A stretch of DNA of 64,000 nucleotides from Calonectria ilicicola (lineage: Eukaryota > Ascomycota > Sordariomycetes > Hypocreales > Nectriaceae): positions 6,386,001-6,450,000 of the forward strand of contig CP085826.1 in assembly GCA_020809705.1 (NCBI GenBank), in the 5' to 3' direction. Below the pieces are notes generated by a model. That model worked only from the letters and a program-made list of their open reading frames with translations, ran no database searches and had not been told where the DNA came from. The position numbers and the translations under genes are program-made. Each line of letters begins with the position of its first letter. Position 1 is the stretch's first letter. Of this stretch, positions 12,659 through 25,300 are shown in pieces.

Positions 12659-13821
12659 ATGAGCCAGTACGACATGGCCCAGTCCGAGTTTGCCTACAGA
12701 TCATCCGCCATGTCTAGCGGCCCCTGGAACCCTTCGCGAAGGTAGGTTGCCGTTATTGAACCTCTTGTCCGCAAATGGTTTGGCTAATGGTTGCCTGGCA
12801 GTTCATTCGTCGACCCTCAAGTACATGGAGGATTCGACAGTGTCTTCTACCAGAACCCAAGGTAAGATCATCACTCATCATCCTGGTCTATCCAGCGAGT
12901 CAGTTTAGTAACTCTTTTTTAAGTGTCAACTTTTCATCCAGCTCTTATAACCTAGCCGGCAGTGTGCCCATTGGCACCAGTGGACATCGATCACGGCCTG
13001 AGTCCATGTATCACTCTGGTCCTTCTTACAGCACCCGCCCCCCTTCAGGTTCATTCGGAAAGAATGCAATAGGTCATGGCTCCTCCTACAAGAGCTCCGG
13101 CTCTCAGGGGTGGGATGCCGGAGATAGATACTCGCCGACAGATTCCGTCGACGACATAATCGCATCGCCGAACCTGTCCGACTATTCTTTGGAAAATGGC
13201 GTAAACACCTCAGCTTCGGGAGGCAAGTCATCAAAGTCGAGCGGCAAGGGTCGATCACAGAGGCGACCCTCGAACAGAGACGAATTCGACGGTCCTCACC
13301 AATTCTTGCAACGTCCACCACCCGATGTCATTGCGCTGCAGGAACGAGAACTTCCTCACCTACCCACGAATCTCCACGTTCAAGAACAAGACAGTGTTCT
13401 CAGCCAAGTCAACGATCGGTTGTCTCAGTGCGCATACGACTTCGTCGCCAAGTACCAGTTCCCGATCCCACTGACACAAGACATGAGACCTGTTGAGCGG
13501 CCTCAGGATAGAGAGTGGACCGAATGGGTCTACCTCCTGAAGAGATTGGCAACAAAACGACGCATCCCCGCACGAGTGCTGTACAATGGACAGATTAAGC
13601 AATTTGTGACCATTCTAGAAAACTCGCTAGAGATGCGGCACGCTGCCAAGCATCAAAGCCGCCCGCTCAAGGATGACCGAAACATCCTTCAGCTGATCTC
13701 TGCTGGTATCCAAGTAGCCAAGATCCTCAAGGATGCTTCGGCCATGGATTACCTTGACAGATTATACGTTTCCACCGAGAAGCAGATCCAAGAGCGTTCC
13801 GCCGCCCGGTACCGCTCTTAA
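12659..13821 (+). CDS. Conserved fungal protein of unknown function
   Basis: Exons are 12659-12741, 12802-12861 and 12942-13821, with introns of 60 and 80 nt (GTAGGT...GGCAG and GTAAGA...TCCAG), giving 340 residues. The start (ATGAGCCAGTACGAC) is supported because all three exon phases then close. Residues 1 to about 165 are Ser/Gly/Tyr/Pro-rich and look disordered; a basic patch (KGRSQRRPSNRDEFD) follows. The C-terminal 170 residues are charged and mostly helical, with strongly structured wording (ELPHLPTNLHVQEQD, PQDREWTEWVYLLKRL, IPARVLYNGQIKQF). No signal peptide, membrane segment or known catalytic motif is seen. The organisation suggests a regulatory or scaffold protein, but I do not recognise the family and assign no function. 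Confidence 0.8.
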
Positions 13822-14949
13822 ACGACGCTTCCACTACGAGTCTACAAAAGACTATCACACCACGTTTATATTACATATCCTGTTTACAGGTATGAGCACC
13901 AGCCTACTAATAGTACGGCGCAAATGCAGGAACAGGGATCGGACCTGAGCCCACACGTTGGCGGCATGACGATGTTGAATTTGAATGATAATGTTTTTGT
14001 CTTATGATTGGGATGGCACGAATGCCGGGTAATGGCTGATGACCGAAAAACACGGACCCCTGGTTGGGGAGGGAAGCCATCATTTGGAGCGTGCCGGGAG
14101 TTTGTTTGTGCTGCGTTGTTTTTCAGTGCTTTTTAGCGAACGTGATTTGTTGTCTTGTGCACTAGTTTTTCAGCATTTGCTTTTTACCAACAAGCCTCTC
14201 GCAGCTTCCGAGAGAGAAAGAAAATTGCTCACGACCATTCAATATCCGGTTAGGGCCTCTGTTGGTGAGGTGCGCGACAGGCCATGTCAAATGTCGTGTG
14301 CACCAGTGGCGTTGGGAATCGATGAGGTTGGGGGTATTGGGCAATGGGATGGATGAATGGGAGGCTAGGGGGTAGCCGTATGAGGGATCGACTTTCTGTC
14401 TAGTGGCAGTTCTACTCGCTTCATTTGCTTGAGTCCAGTGTAGGATTAGTATGATAAGCAAGCCGGTTAAATTTGACCAGATTGAACCCGGGAAAATGAA
14501 CAACTGCCGGTGCATTTGCCGCCACACTATGCTATCCTTGCCCCGTGATGTCCAATGTGTTCCCAGTTGGCGGTGCGGTATTAACTATGTTCATGGGTCA
14601 TGTGGAGGGACCTGCTGGTGGGGGGATACCAGCAGAGAGTGGGTGCTCCCAGATCTAGATCGAAATGGCTACCATTGTCGATTTCTCAGATTGATTAACC
14701 CGAGTAGGGTGGTGTCAGTATTGTTGCTACTTGTTGTATCCGGGCGGTTGGTGATGCTTGATGTCGTGCGAGTGGATATGTGATGCGAGGGGCTGGCTGT
14801 CAAGTACACAATGGAAGAGGGGTGTGCTGCAGCCACAAAAATGTCGTCAATGAGGGGAACTGCACATTCCCGCGCATGTTTCGGCCCTGACCGCCAAAAG
14901 TACTTCACACATAGGCTAGTTGAGTGTCGCGAAATGATTCAAAAAGAAA
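13822..14949. other. 3' UTR and spacer, no gene seen
   Basis: T-rich sequence after the stop at 13821 fits a 3' UTR. The rest holds only short overlapping frames. The last bases (about 14940-14949) read TTTCTTTTT on the minus strand, a Pol III terminator for the adjacent tRNA. Confidence 0.5.
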
Positions 14950-15020
14950 GGTCCCGGGGGGAGTCGAACCCCCGCTGGTGGAATCAAAATCCACAGTCAT
15001 AACCGTTAGACCACGGGACC
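14950..15020 (-). tRNA. tRNA-Gln (UUG)
   Basis: The reverse complement is a 71-nt cloverleaf. The acceptor stem pairs GGTCCCG with CGGGACC. The A box (TGGTCTAACGG) and B box (GGTTCGACTCC) are intact. The anticodon stem GTGGA/TCCAC closes a seven-base loop TTTTGAT, so the anticodon is TTG, glutamine. There is no intron, and CCA is not encoded, as in eukaryotes. A T-rich run follows on the transcribed strand as a Pol III terminator. Confidence 0.96.
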
Positions 15021-15977
15021 TCTTCCTGTGGTCGTCGTGGATGCGTAATGGCCTTTATTTAGCCCGTGCAGTGATGGATCGTAGCCTCGTAGGTCTCTTG
15101 TCTAGGGTAGGCCTCGGGCGTTTATGGTGTGAGTGAGACACACGACCAAAATAGGATTACTCAGTGCTAGACGTCTAATAATCAACGCATTGGATAAAGT
15201 AGAGCGTTTCCTAGTTGTAGCATGTATATTGTATATAGTTATTATGGATTTGTGTACTAATCTCTATGACAACTTGATATAACTATCTGGTCTGGAGCGT
15301 TGTGTTGATGGATAGATACGGAAATAAGTCAATTTGTATGGCTGCATACCCCTCGGGAATTAGAGTTGGGACCTGAGGTGCTATTTATGAGCACTTGTAC
15401 AGACCCACAAACATCCCCAAAGGGAATAGCACAGAAACGTGTGCAGATTATTGGATGGATGTCGAAAGGGCCTCGTTCGGTCTCCCTTTGGGTTTAGCGG
15501 CAGCCTTCAGCACCGCAAAGCCCGATGAAGACCAAGAGCGTCACCGAGAGTGATCCTGATGAGTCCAGCTTTTCGCCTCTTAAATAGATATGCCCCAAAG
15601 ACGCGCCCCATCGCTGCCTCTCCTCCATCCTCCCCAGATTTTTGTTACCGTGAGCCTGGGTTCCTGACCATCAGTCCCCAATCGCTGCGACTGCCCCTCT
15701 GTGATTAGCGTTGCCGCACTCTGCTGATGCGACACACTGGGCGCCAACTTGGATCCCATGCGGCTGCGACAGTGACGGGTCCGGTAACACAGAGTCGAAA
15801 TTTGGTCGTATGACTGTCGGAAGAACTGGACTAATATACTCATAACCCGCACTAGATACCCCTTCATCCTGACGATTTTCGCATTTGTCCAGACACTTAT
15901 CGCATTAACACCTGATCACCCCGCCATACCTCCTGTGCAGCCCACCAGCCTAGCATCGTCGAACTAGCGCCTTCACA
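15021..15977. other. Spacer and promoter of the downstream Zn2Cys6 gene
   Basis: No supported coding structure. The last 200 bases become C/T-rich (CACCCCGCCATACCTCCTG and neighbours), typical of a fungal 5' leader ahead of the ATG at 15978. Confidence 0.45.
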
Positions 15978-18307
15978 ATGGCGTCTGTTACATCACGATC
16001 CCCGAACGGGTCGTCACCCTACGACTTTGATTCCGCCAATGACACCGACGAGTCCTGGCAGTTCCTGGACTACGCGGCTGGCTCTACTCCGTCGTCCATC
16101 GGTTTCCTATCTGATCCCGCGAGTGGCAGCCTCAATGGCTTCGCTGTTATCGGAAATGTCCCTGGAAATACACCATCACCATCAGCTCCGGCTGCATCCC
16201 CATTACTGCTGGGCGAAATGGATCAGTCGAGCTTCTACTCTGGCAACGCTGCTTTCCCCGGGCCCTCAGACCAAGGCAGCACTGATGTCTTTGCTTCAGC
16301 GGCATCAATGCCAGTAGCCACAGATGGCGCCTTTGGCTCAGCCCCCGGATTTATGACTCCCCAGCAATATCTTTTCCAGCAGCAGGACGCGAGCCAACTA
16401 TCTCCGCAAGAGCTGAATGGTATGCTGGAAACACAGAGGACAGGGTCTCGTTCGTCTCAGGGTGCTGACGATGAAGCAGAGATGGCTCCGTTCATGACTA
16501 CCTTCCAAACCGACTTGTCTCAGCTCTCTCAGATTGACTTGAACATCCCTCAGCCTTTTCAGGCCGACGCAAACGTCCCACCGTGGAACCCTGCCAACCC
16601 GCGAGGAACCGATACAAATATGTTTCTCATGGATGACTTTTCTGGTTCATCACCAAAGAGCATGCACTCACACACCACTACCTCCTCTCCCAGCTCTGGA
16701 GCTAGCCCAGGCGGCAGCAGGTCTCCACCTGCTCAAATTCGCAAAGTCAAGACAGGAAAGGTAGAAAAGAAGAAATCAGAACAGTCTGGCAAGTTTGTAA
16801 TCGTAACACCAAACTCGATCTCCGCACATGCTGGCCGACCCAATCCATTCGAATGCTTTGAGGCTATGCGGACGAGCCAACGAGGTCGCAAGGGGCCATT
16901 AGCAGATGCCACAAAAGAGAGTGCCCTTCAGGTTCGTCGACTTGGTGCCTGTTTCTGCTGTCACAGCAGAAAGGTCAAGTGTGACAAGGAGCGACCCTGC
17001 AAGAGCTGCAAGAAGCTCATGATCCAAGTCCCCCAAGTCGTTTGCTGGCAGTTTGCCGACTTTATCCCAATCCTGTTCCCCGATTTCATCCGCGGACACT
17101 TTCGTAAGGAGGAGATGAGCAAGTTCATCACCGACAACATTGAAGGTTTCGTGATCGATGGAGTTGAGCAGACCTGCTCTGTTCAGCTATTCTCTGGCCC
17201 CTTATTCTCAACAGTCCTCTCCGTAGAGGCCAAGTTCTTTACTCCCAAGACTTGCGACGTCCTACAGCACTGGCACTTGACTGGGAGCTCAAACCGGATG
17301 AATCTGCAGTCTAACGGATCTGCGGCTATCGGGCTTGAGTTCAAGGACAGCTCCGAAAGGGATGCGCTCAAGAAGCGTACCAAGAAGTATGTCCATGATG
17401 TTGTAGCCGAGCCTGCTTTTGCCACCCAAGTCACGGATTCCTTTAGGCATCTCGACCTGCCGAGGAGACTTCTTAGTGTTGTCCAACGATATGCCCAAGA
17501 ATCAGATTCCCTGATCGTCAAGCGGGCCCTCTCAATCTATGGCATGCACTACATCATGACCCGTCACCTCTGTCTTACCCAAGAGTGCGTCATCTCACTC
17601 CAAGGTACGGGCATGATCCCTCAAAATGCCAACCAACTCACACCTCGCGTTTTGGCACGACAAATCAAGTCTATTATTGACGAAATGATGATGCGGGAAA
17701 CCACACAACTGTTTGAGCTCTTTTCCAAGTCGCTAAAGCCCAAGTCTAGACGCGAATGGGCGCCTTGCCTAGCTGCGTTCCTTGTGCTATGCCTCTTTAT
17801 GGAGGCCATCGAGACAGCTGCTGATGTCTTTGTGATCACTGGAAACGAGATTGGCATGAGGAATGGATCCCGTCCTGAGTACCAGAGGAGCGTCGCACTC
17901 GGCACATGCAAGGAGGTTGAGAATATGCCATTCAGGCAGTTTGCGTATCAGTTCCATCAAGTTTATCAAACACACACCAAGGAAGCCAATGCCAAGAGCT
18001 TCAATCCCTTGTTTGACAATAGTTTTATTGAACAAGGCGAGCTGGATCAGCCAGCAATTAACCTAGTGACGGAGCTAAGAGAATTCTTCTACGGAGATCT
18101 TTGTAAGTGTATCCTGAGACATCACGCGACAGCAAATTCTAACACACTTTTACTACAGGGCAAGACATTGATTATCTGTGCTGGGATCTTATCCCCCCAA
18201 ACCAAGAAGAGCATCCTTTCCCGAGGGACCCACAGCTCTACTACACTGGCCGTCTCGTGGCGAGATTCTTGAAGTCCTTCATGGACGACAAGATTATTTG
18301 GGCATAG
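15978..18307 (+). CDS. Zn2Cys6-type transcription factor with atypical last Cys spacing
   Basis: Exons 15978-18102 and 18159-18307 join across a 56-nt GTAAGT...CTACAG intron that splits a Trp codon, giving 757 residues. Residues 1 to about 250 are Ser/Pro/Gln/Asp-rich and acidic, like an activation domain; a basic KVKTGKVEKKK stretch precedes the zinc cluster. The cluster is central, not N-terminal: C325-x2-C328-x6-C335-x5-C341-x2-C344-x11-C356. The first five cysteines are canonical, but the last gap is 11 rather than the usual 6-9. It runs directly into a hydrophobic segment (VVCWQFADFIPILFPDFIRG). About 400 residues of helical C-terminal region follow. It probably acts as a nuclear regulator; target genes are unknown. 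I recognise the architecture as that of large fungal C6 proteins but no named orthologue. Confidence 0.85.
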
Positions 18308-20588
18308 GTGGTTTGAGCAAGGGGATTTGTTGCTTCAGTGCCTTGTAAGGGATTGGGTATACATAATAAGGCAGCGATTTTGTAACGATATATGGATATG
18401 CGAGGTTCGAATTGGTGGCGAAACGGTTACCCCTGGATAAAGGCAGGACGAGGTTACGACAGAGAAAACAGCGTTTAGGTACTTGGAAAGAATCATGGAT
18501 TGCATTTAGTATCATTGCAAAATTGCGAATTTACAAGATGTTTGCCCGATTTTAGTCCTGATGTCACATTCAATTCTATGCCATCAGGGTGGAGCGGACT
18601 GGTTGTCTAGACCTCGGATTGTTCTCCCACTTCGAACGATAAAAATAAAGTTGACACACTTGCGCATTGAAAACGCGAGGTGTAGGCAATTCGTGGGTGC
18701 CGCTAGGGCGGACTTTGTTTTGTGTCTCAAGACACTGTCTTACCAAGACCGCGAACACTTGTCCATCCGGTACTCTTGGGGACGGTGCTGAGAACAGCAG
18801 AGAGCAATGCACTGCAGCAGGATGTCTGTCTGTTCGTTCGTCCACGCCACGCGCATCGCAAACTGACGTTTGGATGGCCACAGCTGTCCCTTTGCGACTC
18901 GAATCTAAGTCGGAACCGGGCGAACTACATGCGGACGTTTGCTACAGTTCAGAAATCCCTTTTGCCATGCTAGACAGAGAATCTGTGAACTCGGCCATTG
19001 TCTTGGGTGGTTGTCGTATTGGACAGAACCAAGATGTTGAAGAGGTTGGAAAAGAATTATTGCTGGGCGAAAATTTCTTTCTTAATAAAGGGCCCACTTG
19101 ACTCTGGCCATGGTTGGAACATCACGTGACAACGCCATTTTCTCCAAAATTTTTTCCCTGGAATCAGAATGCTCCTTACACACATTTGCAGCATAAATCA
19201 ACTGATAAAGATTCTCCTACTTCTTGTTAGTCATATTGCATGCTAGAGTGACGGATTTCCTCCCCTGGACGTGTTACATCGTCCTACTACGGCAAGATTT
19301 AGCTGGTCTTGTTGTGTAGCGTTGGGTTTCCGACATCTTGTTGGTTTGATCATCGTATGATAGAGTGAGAGAGTAGACTTGACAGTCAGCCTCATATTGG
19401 CACTTGGTCCGTGGTGACCTAAGAAAGAAGAATCATGCACCCCAGGTTGTTGCTTGCCCCAGGGCAACCCAACTTGCACGAGCCTCTCATGGGGGATGCT
19501 GATCGTATGCGATCCCTTGGTTGCGCCCGTTTTTTGTTTCGCTGTCACCTTTGTGTGGGACCAGAGTAGCTGGTTTTGCAGTTCATTAAGACCCTGGCAA
19601 GTGGTGACGAGATTGTCAAGTATCTTTGGAGGGGGTGGAACCGTCTTGCCATATCTTTGGCTGTCCAACTATGACGTGTTTGTCTACTTCTCCCGTTTCG
19701 AGGAACATATCGATGGAACCAGAAATACCTCGACCCAATATCTTGTCGTGTTGATGAGGCGCAAATGTCGATGTAACCCTACGGCGTTGCCGAGCCAAGC
19801 TCCTTGTTCGGAGGGCCCGTCATCTGAGTTGAATAAGTGTCTTGATATATTGCTTGAACGGACTCAGCCCTATTCAAGCATCGCCGCCGGTATCGTCTGC
19901 CTTGTTTTTTTGGAATTCAATGTGTTTAAATTAGGGGCTTAGCTATGGTTGAACTGGTTAATGTGGCTAAACACGGACCTGAGACGAGATGCTGCCTAAA
20001 TCTCATCCACCATTCAACTTCGATTTTTTGGCTAAAACCACCAATGGCTCACTAACGCACAGACTTTTCACGATTAAATTTTGAAATCTTCATTTAGGAA
20101 TGCGAATTTTTGTCTACTGGTCATACTTTGATGCCCTGTTTGAGGTTTGTCGCCCTTGAGGCTGGGGCCCCTCGGTTGAACGCGCGCCCCCCATGTGCTG
20201 ACGGCCATGGCTTATCGAGGGCCAGTATGAGTAACAGCTTCGGTTGAACTGTATGAACGAGCTTGGGTGACTCTATCCAATTCACATACCTAGTATGATG
20301 GCGAAGTGAAAATTAGGGTTGGGTCTCCATATTTGTTCAACAGTTGATGATTTGATGGATGAAATTGAGAAGACTCTTTTCAACTATAAAGTGCAAGACT
20401 GCCTAGGCCATAAATTTATTCTTTTGAATTAATAAAAAAACATCTAAAAGACAATCATCTCCTCAACAACCTGGACAATTTCCCTGACCTCGTGCTTGAT
20501 TAAATCTTCGAATATCCAAAACCTCGACGGCTTTATTGTTACTTTATTATTCACTTTGAACAATTAAGAAGCCTCACCGATAAGCAAA
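18308..20588. other. Intergenic, promoter of the small gene at its right end
   Basis: 2.3 kb with only short, mutually overlapping frames. The left end is 3' UTR of the C6 gene. The last 200 bases hold a TATAAA (20385-20390) and an AT/CT-rich leader that serve the small gene at 20589. Confidence 0.5.
20385..20390 (+). promoter_or_regulatory. TATA box of the small gene
   Basis: TATAAA lies about 200 bases before the ATG at 20589. It is followed by an A-rich then C/T-rich leader without upstream ATGs near the start, the arrangement of strongly expressed fungal genes. Confidence 0.5.
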
Positions 20589-20843
20589 ATGGCTAAGATC
20601 GCTCCCAACTTTTCCAACGCTGCTAAGGACAGCGATCCTGGCAACAATGGTCCTTCCGGTGGCCATCCCATTGACCCTAGTAGGTTCTTCCTCTACCCTC
20701 AGCGTTGGAAAAGTCATAGCCGCGAGCAAGAAAGCATCCTATGCTATGGAAATTTCCATAGGATAAATAGGAATGCTTATCTGTCGCGATTGACAATTCT
20801 CTGATTGGATTCTTGCTAATGATTTCTAGCATACGGAAAGTAA
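20589..20843 (+). CDS. Small 34-residue hydrophilic protein, unknown
   Basis: ATG in a good context (AGCAAAATGGC) opens 30 codons rich in Asn, Gly, Pro, Asp and Ser (MAKIAPNFSNAAKDSD...). A GTAGGT...TTTCTAG intron of 150 nt (20680-20829) then joins a short exon encoding the last residues (TYGK) and TAA. The parts that make this credible are the TATA box, the clean pyrimidine-rich leader and the matching splice phase. No signal peptide or membrane segment is present. Small hydrophilic proteins of this type are often stress- or conidiation-linked in fungi, but that is inference from composition only and I do not recognise the family. Confidence 0.5.
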
Positions 20844-21756
20844 AGTGGTCAAGTTGGATTGGTACCTTACAAATCCCACCCAACTACCACAATAAGCAAC
20901 ATAATTCCGACAAAATAGACAACGAAGAAATGAAAGGAGTATTTGAGTTTATATGGCGAAAGGGAACGTTTAGAAGGATGAAGGGTATGAAGAGGGCCAA
21001 TTCGCTTCGGAGTTCCTCGGCTTGCATCTGTTAAGCATATTTAAAGAGAAACATGGGATCACTCCTATAAATGCATTTGCAAAGTTTGTATTTTAATTTG
21101 ATACATGAATACTACAGTCAGATCACTGCCATGTCGTTATCGTTGTTGCTTTGCATGTGAGGTGAAACCAGTGATGTAACCGTGAAGCCTGGATTGGCAC
21201 TATGGGTGGGGTAATAAGAAACCACGCTTTATAATGAGAATAGGATGGAAATTCGGAAGCCCGACGTCGGTAAAAAGAGGGAAGACGAGGAGGAAATCCT
21301 CTGCCAGAAAGAGGCCACAGAGAAAACCTGTGCATGCTATCAGGCCACTCAGTTTCCTGAGCAACCTTGATTATCAGAGTTAGTATAAACCTACGATACA
21401 AACCTCGGTAGCTAGATAAAAGTATGGCCATTGTGCAAGCACTAATTCCAAGCAACTAGCCGGCATAATCTAGAGGTTCAGCGCTTACACAGTGCTTCTT
21501 ATTTTATCTCAACCCAAGTTCCCTGGAAACAGCATGATTGCGTTGAAGAAGATAGAAAATTCAAAGTGTTGTACATAAGAACTTCTATTGAATCTGTGAA
21601 CCATCCTACTCTGACATGGGCTCTTTTGGAAGCCCTCAACGTAGCGTTTTGAATCGCCCTTTTAACTCTTTGCCATGTCGTGTGCCGTGTTTGTACAGCG
21701 AAAACCTCGCTCGCCCCCTTCAATTTCTCACGCCATCCCCATGTATTTGATTCGGC
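20844..21756. other. Spacer between the small gene and MIC10, no gene seen
   Basis: The plus-strand small gene and minus-strand MIC10 converge here, so this region holds both 3' UTRs. Remaining frames are short and lack splice support. Confidence 0.5.
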
Positions 21757-22092
21757 CTACTTCTTCAGCTCGCGTGCAGCCTGCTTGAGGCTGTTGTTGC
21801 ACTCCTCATAGGCTCGACCGGCACCGAAACCGACACCAATGAAAGCGGGCCATGCTCTTCGCTTGAACAGGAGGACGGAGAAGACAACACCGAATCCCAG
21901 GCCGAGGGTCGACTTGACGAGGAGGTTGGAGAGGCAGCGGTCCCACTGGATATTAAATTAGCATTTTTTCGAATTCGACGGCGCGCCGTGTTCCTGGAAG
22001 CTGGTGAATACCTTCTCGTTGAGCAGCGACTCGCTGAGGGGCCGAGAAATGGCGCTCGTGGGAGGGCGAGTGACGACGGGGGCTTCGGCCAT
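21757..22092 (-). CDS. mic10: MICOS subunit Mic10
   Basis: Inner-membrane protein that oligomerises to bend cristae junctions. Exons 22092-22012 and 21945-21757 with a 66-nt intron (GTATTC...ATCCAG) give 89 residues. The N-terminal 27 residues are polar; WDRCLSNLLVKSTLGLGFG begins the first membrane hairpin helix, followed by a short basic turn (FKRRAW) and the second helix (PAFIGVGFGAGRAYEEC). Both helices carry the glycine-rich GxGxG-type patterns that define the family. The C-terminus (SLKQAARELKK) is charged. Length matches fungal Mic10. The longer open frame over the same bases on this strand is a shadow frame. It is divergent from URB2, with under 300 bp between the starts. Confidence 0.93.
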
Positions 22093-22390
22093 TGTGAATG
22101 TACTGGGTATCGGCGCGTTAGTTTCAATGGCTGAATCCGAGGGTCGTGGGAGGAATTGGCCTACGTGAAGGCGGATAACCGGACGAGGGAGTGAAGTACG
22201 GAGCTACGGCGAGCTTGAATTCGGGTAGCCTCGATATCTATCAAGAGGATAAATCGGCTCAGGCGAGCGGTGAGATGGGGTGTCCGTTTTGGGATTAGTG
22301 CATCGGCAGAATTTTTGGAAATTTTGGCCGGAGGCATCGCAGCTCAGTCGCAAAAGCAATTCGTTTGTTATTCGTCTACACGGCCAATTT
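22093..22390. promoter_or_regulatory. Shared divergent promoter, MIC10 and URB2
   Basis: Only 298 bp separate the two start codons on opposite strands, so a single nucleosome-free region must serve both genes. No TATA box is obvious, as expected for housekeeping genes. Confidence 0.5.
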
Positions 22391-25300
22391 ATGGAAAATT
22401 TGGTCGCAATGGACATAATAATGACGGATAGGCCCTCTGATGGGAGCGAACCAGCTCAGGTAAGTTATTTGATGCAGAACGCGAGAATTAACGGCTTACA
22501 CGCGAGCAGGAGAAGTTGGATCTTATCAAGACTGTGAGAGGCCTGGACCAAAATGGTCCCGGAGAAAATGGCGAAAATTTGGCAAAGCTATGGAATAAAT
22601 TGGCTGCCTCAGCAGATGGAAAATTCCATGCTTCAGAAGAGAGCAGTCTTAGATGGTTATTGAAATCGATGAATGGCACCTCCAAGGATGCTGAAACGAT
22701 GAGAAGATGGCCTCTGACCTGGACTATTTTGGAATGTGTTTTTCAGCGAATCCCTCTCTTTTCGCTGGCCAAGTCTTTGGCTGACCGTCGTTTTATTGCG
22801 GTACTTCAGCAGACACTCAAAGACATCTCACGACCTTCCGCAGAATCACCTCCAGGAGGCTCATCAAAACGCAAGAGATCAACGGCAAAGGTTTATGTTC
22901 ATGATGAGCTGAAAGACCAAGAGGCATGTCTGATGACTGCAGATACCCTCTTTCATGCTCTTAAAGGTCTGTTAAGGCGCCTAGACTCAACTGCCACACA
23001 ATCATCGCATGATCGGATTGGTGCCGAGCACATCCGATCCCTGTTTTGTACGACGGCAACCGAGGCTGCGACATTGGCTTCTTTGGCGCTCGCCGTATGC
23101 GACGGCGTCTTGAAAAGTCAAGATTCTGATCGAACCGAAGAACGCGAGACTTGGATTGAGACTATTTCATCTATCTGGGATCTCCATCTCCAGGGCGACG
23201 ACGACACCATTGACGTTGCTACACATTTATTCCATTCTTGTGCTACCATTCTAAGCAGGCTGGAAGGGATTTCGGGGAATCAAGACTTTGAGATTCGCGA
23301 ATCACTTCGGTCAAAATGGTCGTCTGATATCCAGAAGTTGATCCATCGCAACCTGATTATTCCGGCTCGAGCTGCCTTCATTGCTCGGCAAAATTTCGAC
23401 GCTGTCACGACCGCCCTCGGAGTTACAGGCACAGCCGGAAATGACGACGCACCGGCCCTTTACTTTTTTGCTTCAGGAGTCACTGATTACTTGGGCGAGG
23501 GAAGATTACGAAAAAGCAACGGTGATTGGATGAAGCAGGTCTTTAAAGTTGTGGAGGCCTCAATCCGGGAACAAGAGGATCGGGATTCACTTATACAAAC
23601 CGTCCTTGAGCGGGCTGCTAAACAGTCTATGCTTGTCGATAACGATGACCTCCGGTTCATTTGTCGCGAATACGCTTTGCACGAAAAGAGCACAAACTGG
23701 AACTTGCTTGCAGATGTTGCAATTTGTGATGCCGACGTCTTCCAACTTTCCAGCGATGGTGCAGACTTACTTAAGGAGGTGTGTCAGCGGAGTATAACGG
23801 AAAGCCTTGATGAAACTGAGACTCAGGCGTTGTCAAAAGTGGTCGGTGCTATTGCGCAAGGATTCAGGACTGGGAGAGATTTCCCCAGTTTCCTAAAGTT
23901 GTGGTTCCAACAAGTCTGCAAGGTTGAGAAAGACAAGTCAAAATCTTCACCATGGCTTCTAGTAGGATCTAGGAAATTTGGTGACGATTTCTTTAGCGCA
24001 TTGATCGAGAAAGAGATGTCACACCAACAACTCCTTGATGTCTTGCAATGGGTGGAAACCGATAAGTCACATCCCCGTGCTCTCTGTCTCTTCCTGAACT
24101 CTATTGCTCAAGGAATCCGAACCGAGACATACTGTGATGCTGCAGGGAGAAAGCTTTTTGACTTGGTCAAAGACATTTCCAAGTCTTCATCAACTTTGAC
24201 GGCTCTTAAATGGGGTGTTGTATCTAAGACGCTATCCTGGGTTGTGTCCCACGATAGGACAGAAATTTGGGCCGCCGTTCAGAAACAATTGTCGAAGATC
24301 CTGGCGGAAGCACCCATTTATTCCCGAGAAACATACGAGGCCTTCAAGTGTTGCTGTCAAGCTTGGGTTGCGATGAATCCAGACGGCGAGCACATTTCAG
24401 AACCTGTTGAACTTATTGAGAGTTTCACTACGCGTCTTGCTACGGAATTAGTCACCTCAAGCGCAGTCAAAGACAAAGACTTGTCGAAATTTCTGGACTT
24501 GGACGCGGAACCTGAATATCTTGAAGACGCCGCCTTGGAGCACTACCTAGCTTGGTTCTTGCGTGGCTCCAACCGCATCAGTCGATTGTATTATGGCCAA
24601 AAAGGCGCGATACCGAAACCATTGCAGAATGCTCTAGAGATTCCAGGTACCCAAGCTGGATTTCTTAAAAGTGTCTGGGAGGCATTACTGGATAATGAGA
24701 ATAACTTGAATGAAGCAAATCTTGTCGAGGATCTTATTAATCGCCTAACTAAGGCGTTGGAGGAGGATGGGAAAGAAAAGCACTGGCCCGCTGAAGCCAG
24801 TCAGGTCTGGATTAGAAGTCTGAGCAGCATCCCGACCGATGCCATCACTCGCCCACAGAGGGAACGCATTATGGAGCTTTTGAACAAGCACAGGGCGAAT
24901 GCCAGAAAACGGGTGTCTGTGGATGGCTGGAAATTGGTTTTAGGCTTGTCAACCAAGCTAATGGGCCGGTCGACTTTCTATGAAGCTATGCGCTTTTCTG
25001 ACAATGCTGAGGTAGCCGACGCAATGTCAAACATTTCATCTTCAACCTCGAATGATGAAGCTATTTTGAGCGACCTTATCGCAGCATTCTTTGCAATGAC
25101 TTCTGTCACGATCCGCCGCATGGTAGAGCATATTGATGACCGAAGTCTTGAGTATTTCAAAGGAAGCCGGGAGTTTATCACAGACTGCGAAAAGACCAAA
25201 GACTTGCCTCCTTTCCGCCTTACACTACTCAAAGCACTGGTTGTTGAGACAACAAGATCATCAAATTGCCGAGACCATCCCGATTTGGCTTCACTGGCCG

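Noticed and set aside
19243..19942. Overlapping 141- and 162-codon frames
   Set aside because: They overlap on opposite strands, have no domains and sit in the promoter side of the small gene; nothing favours either strand.
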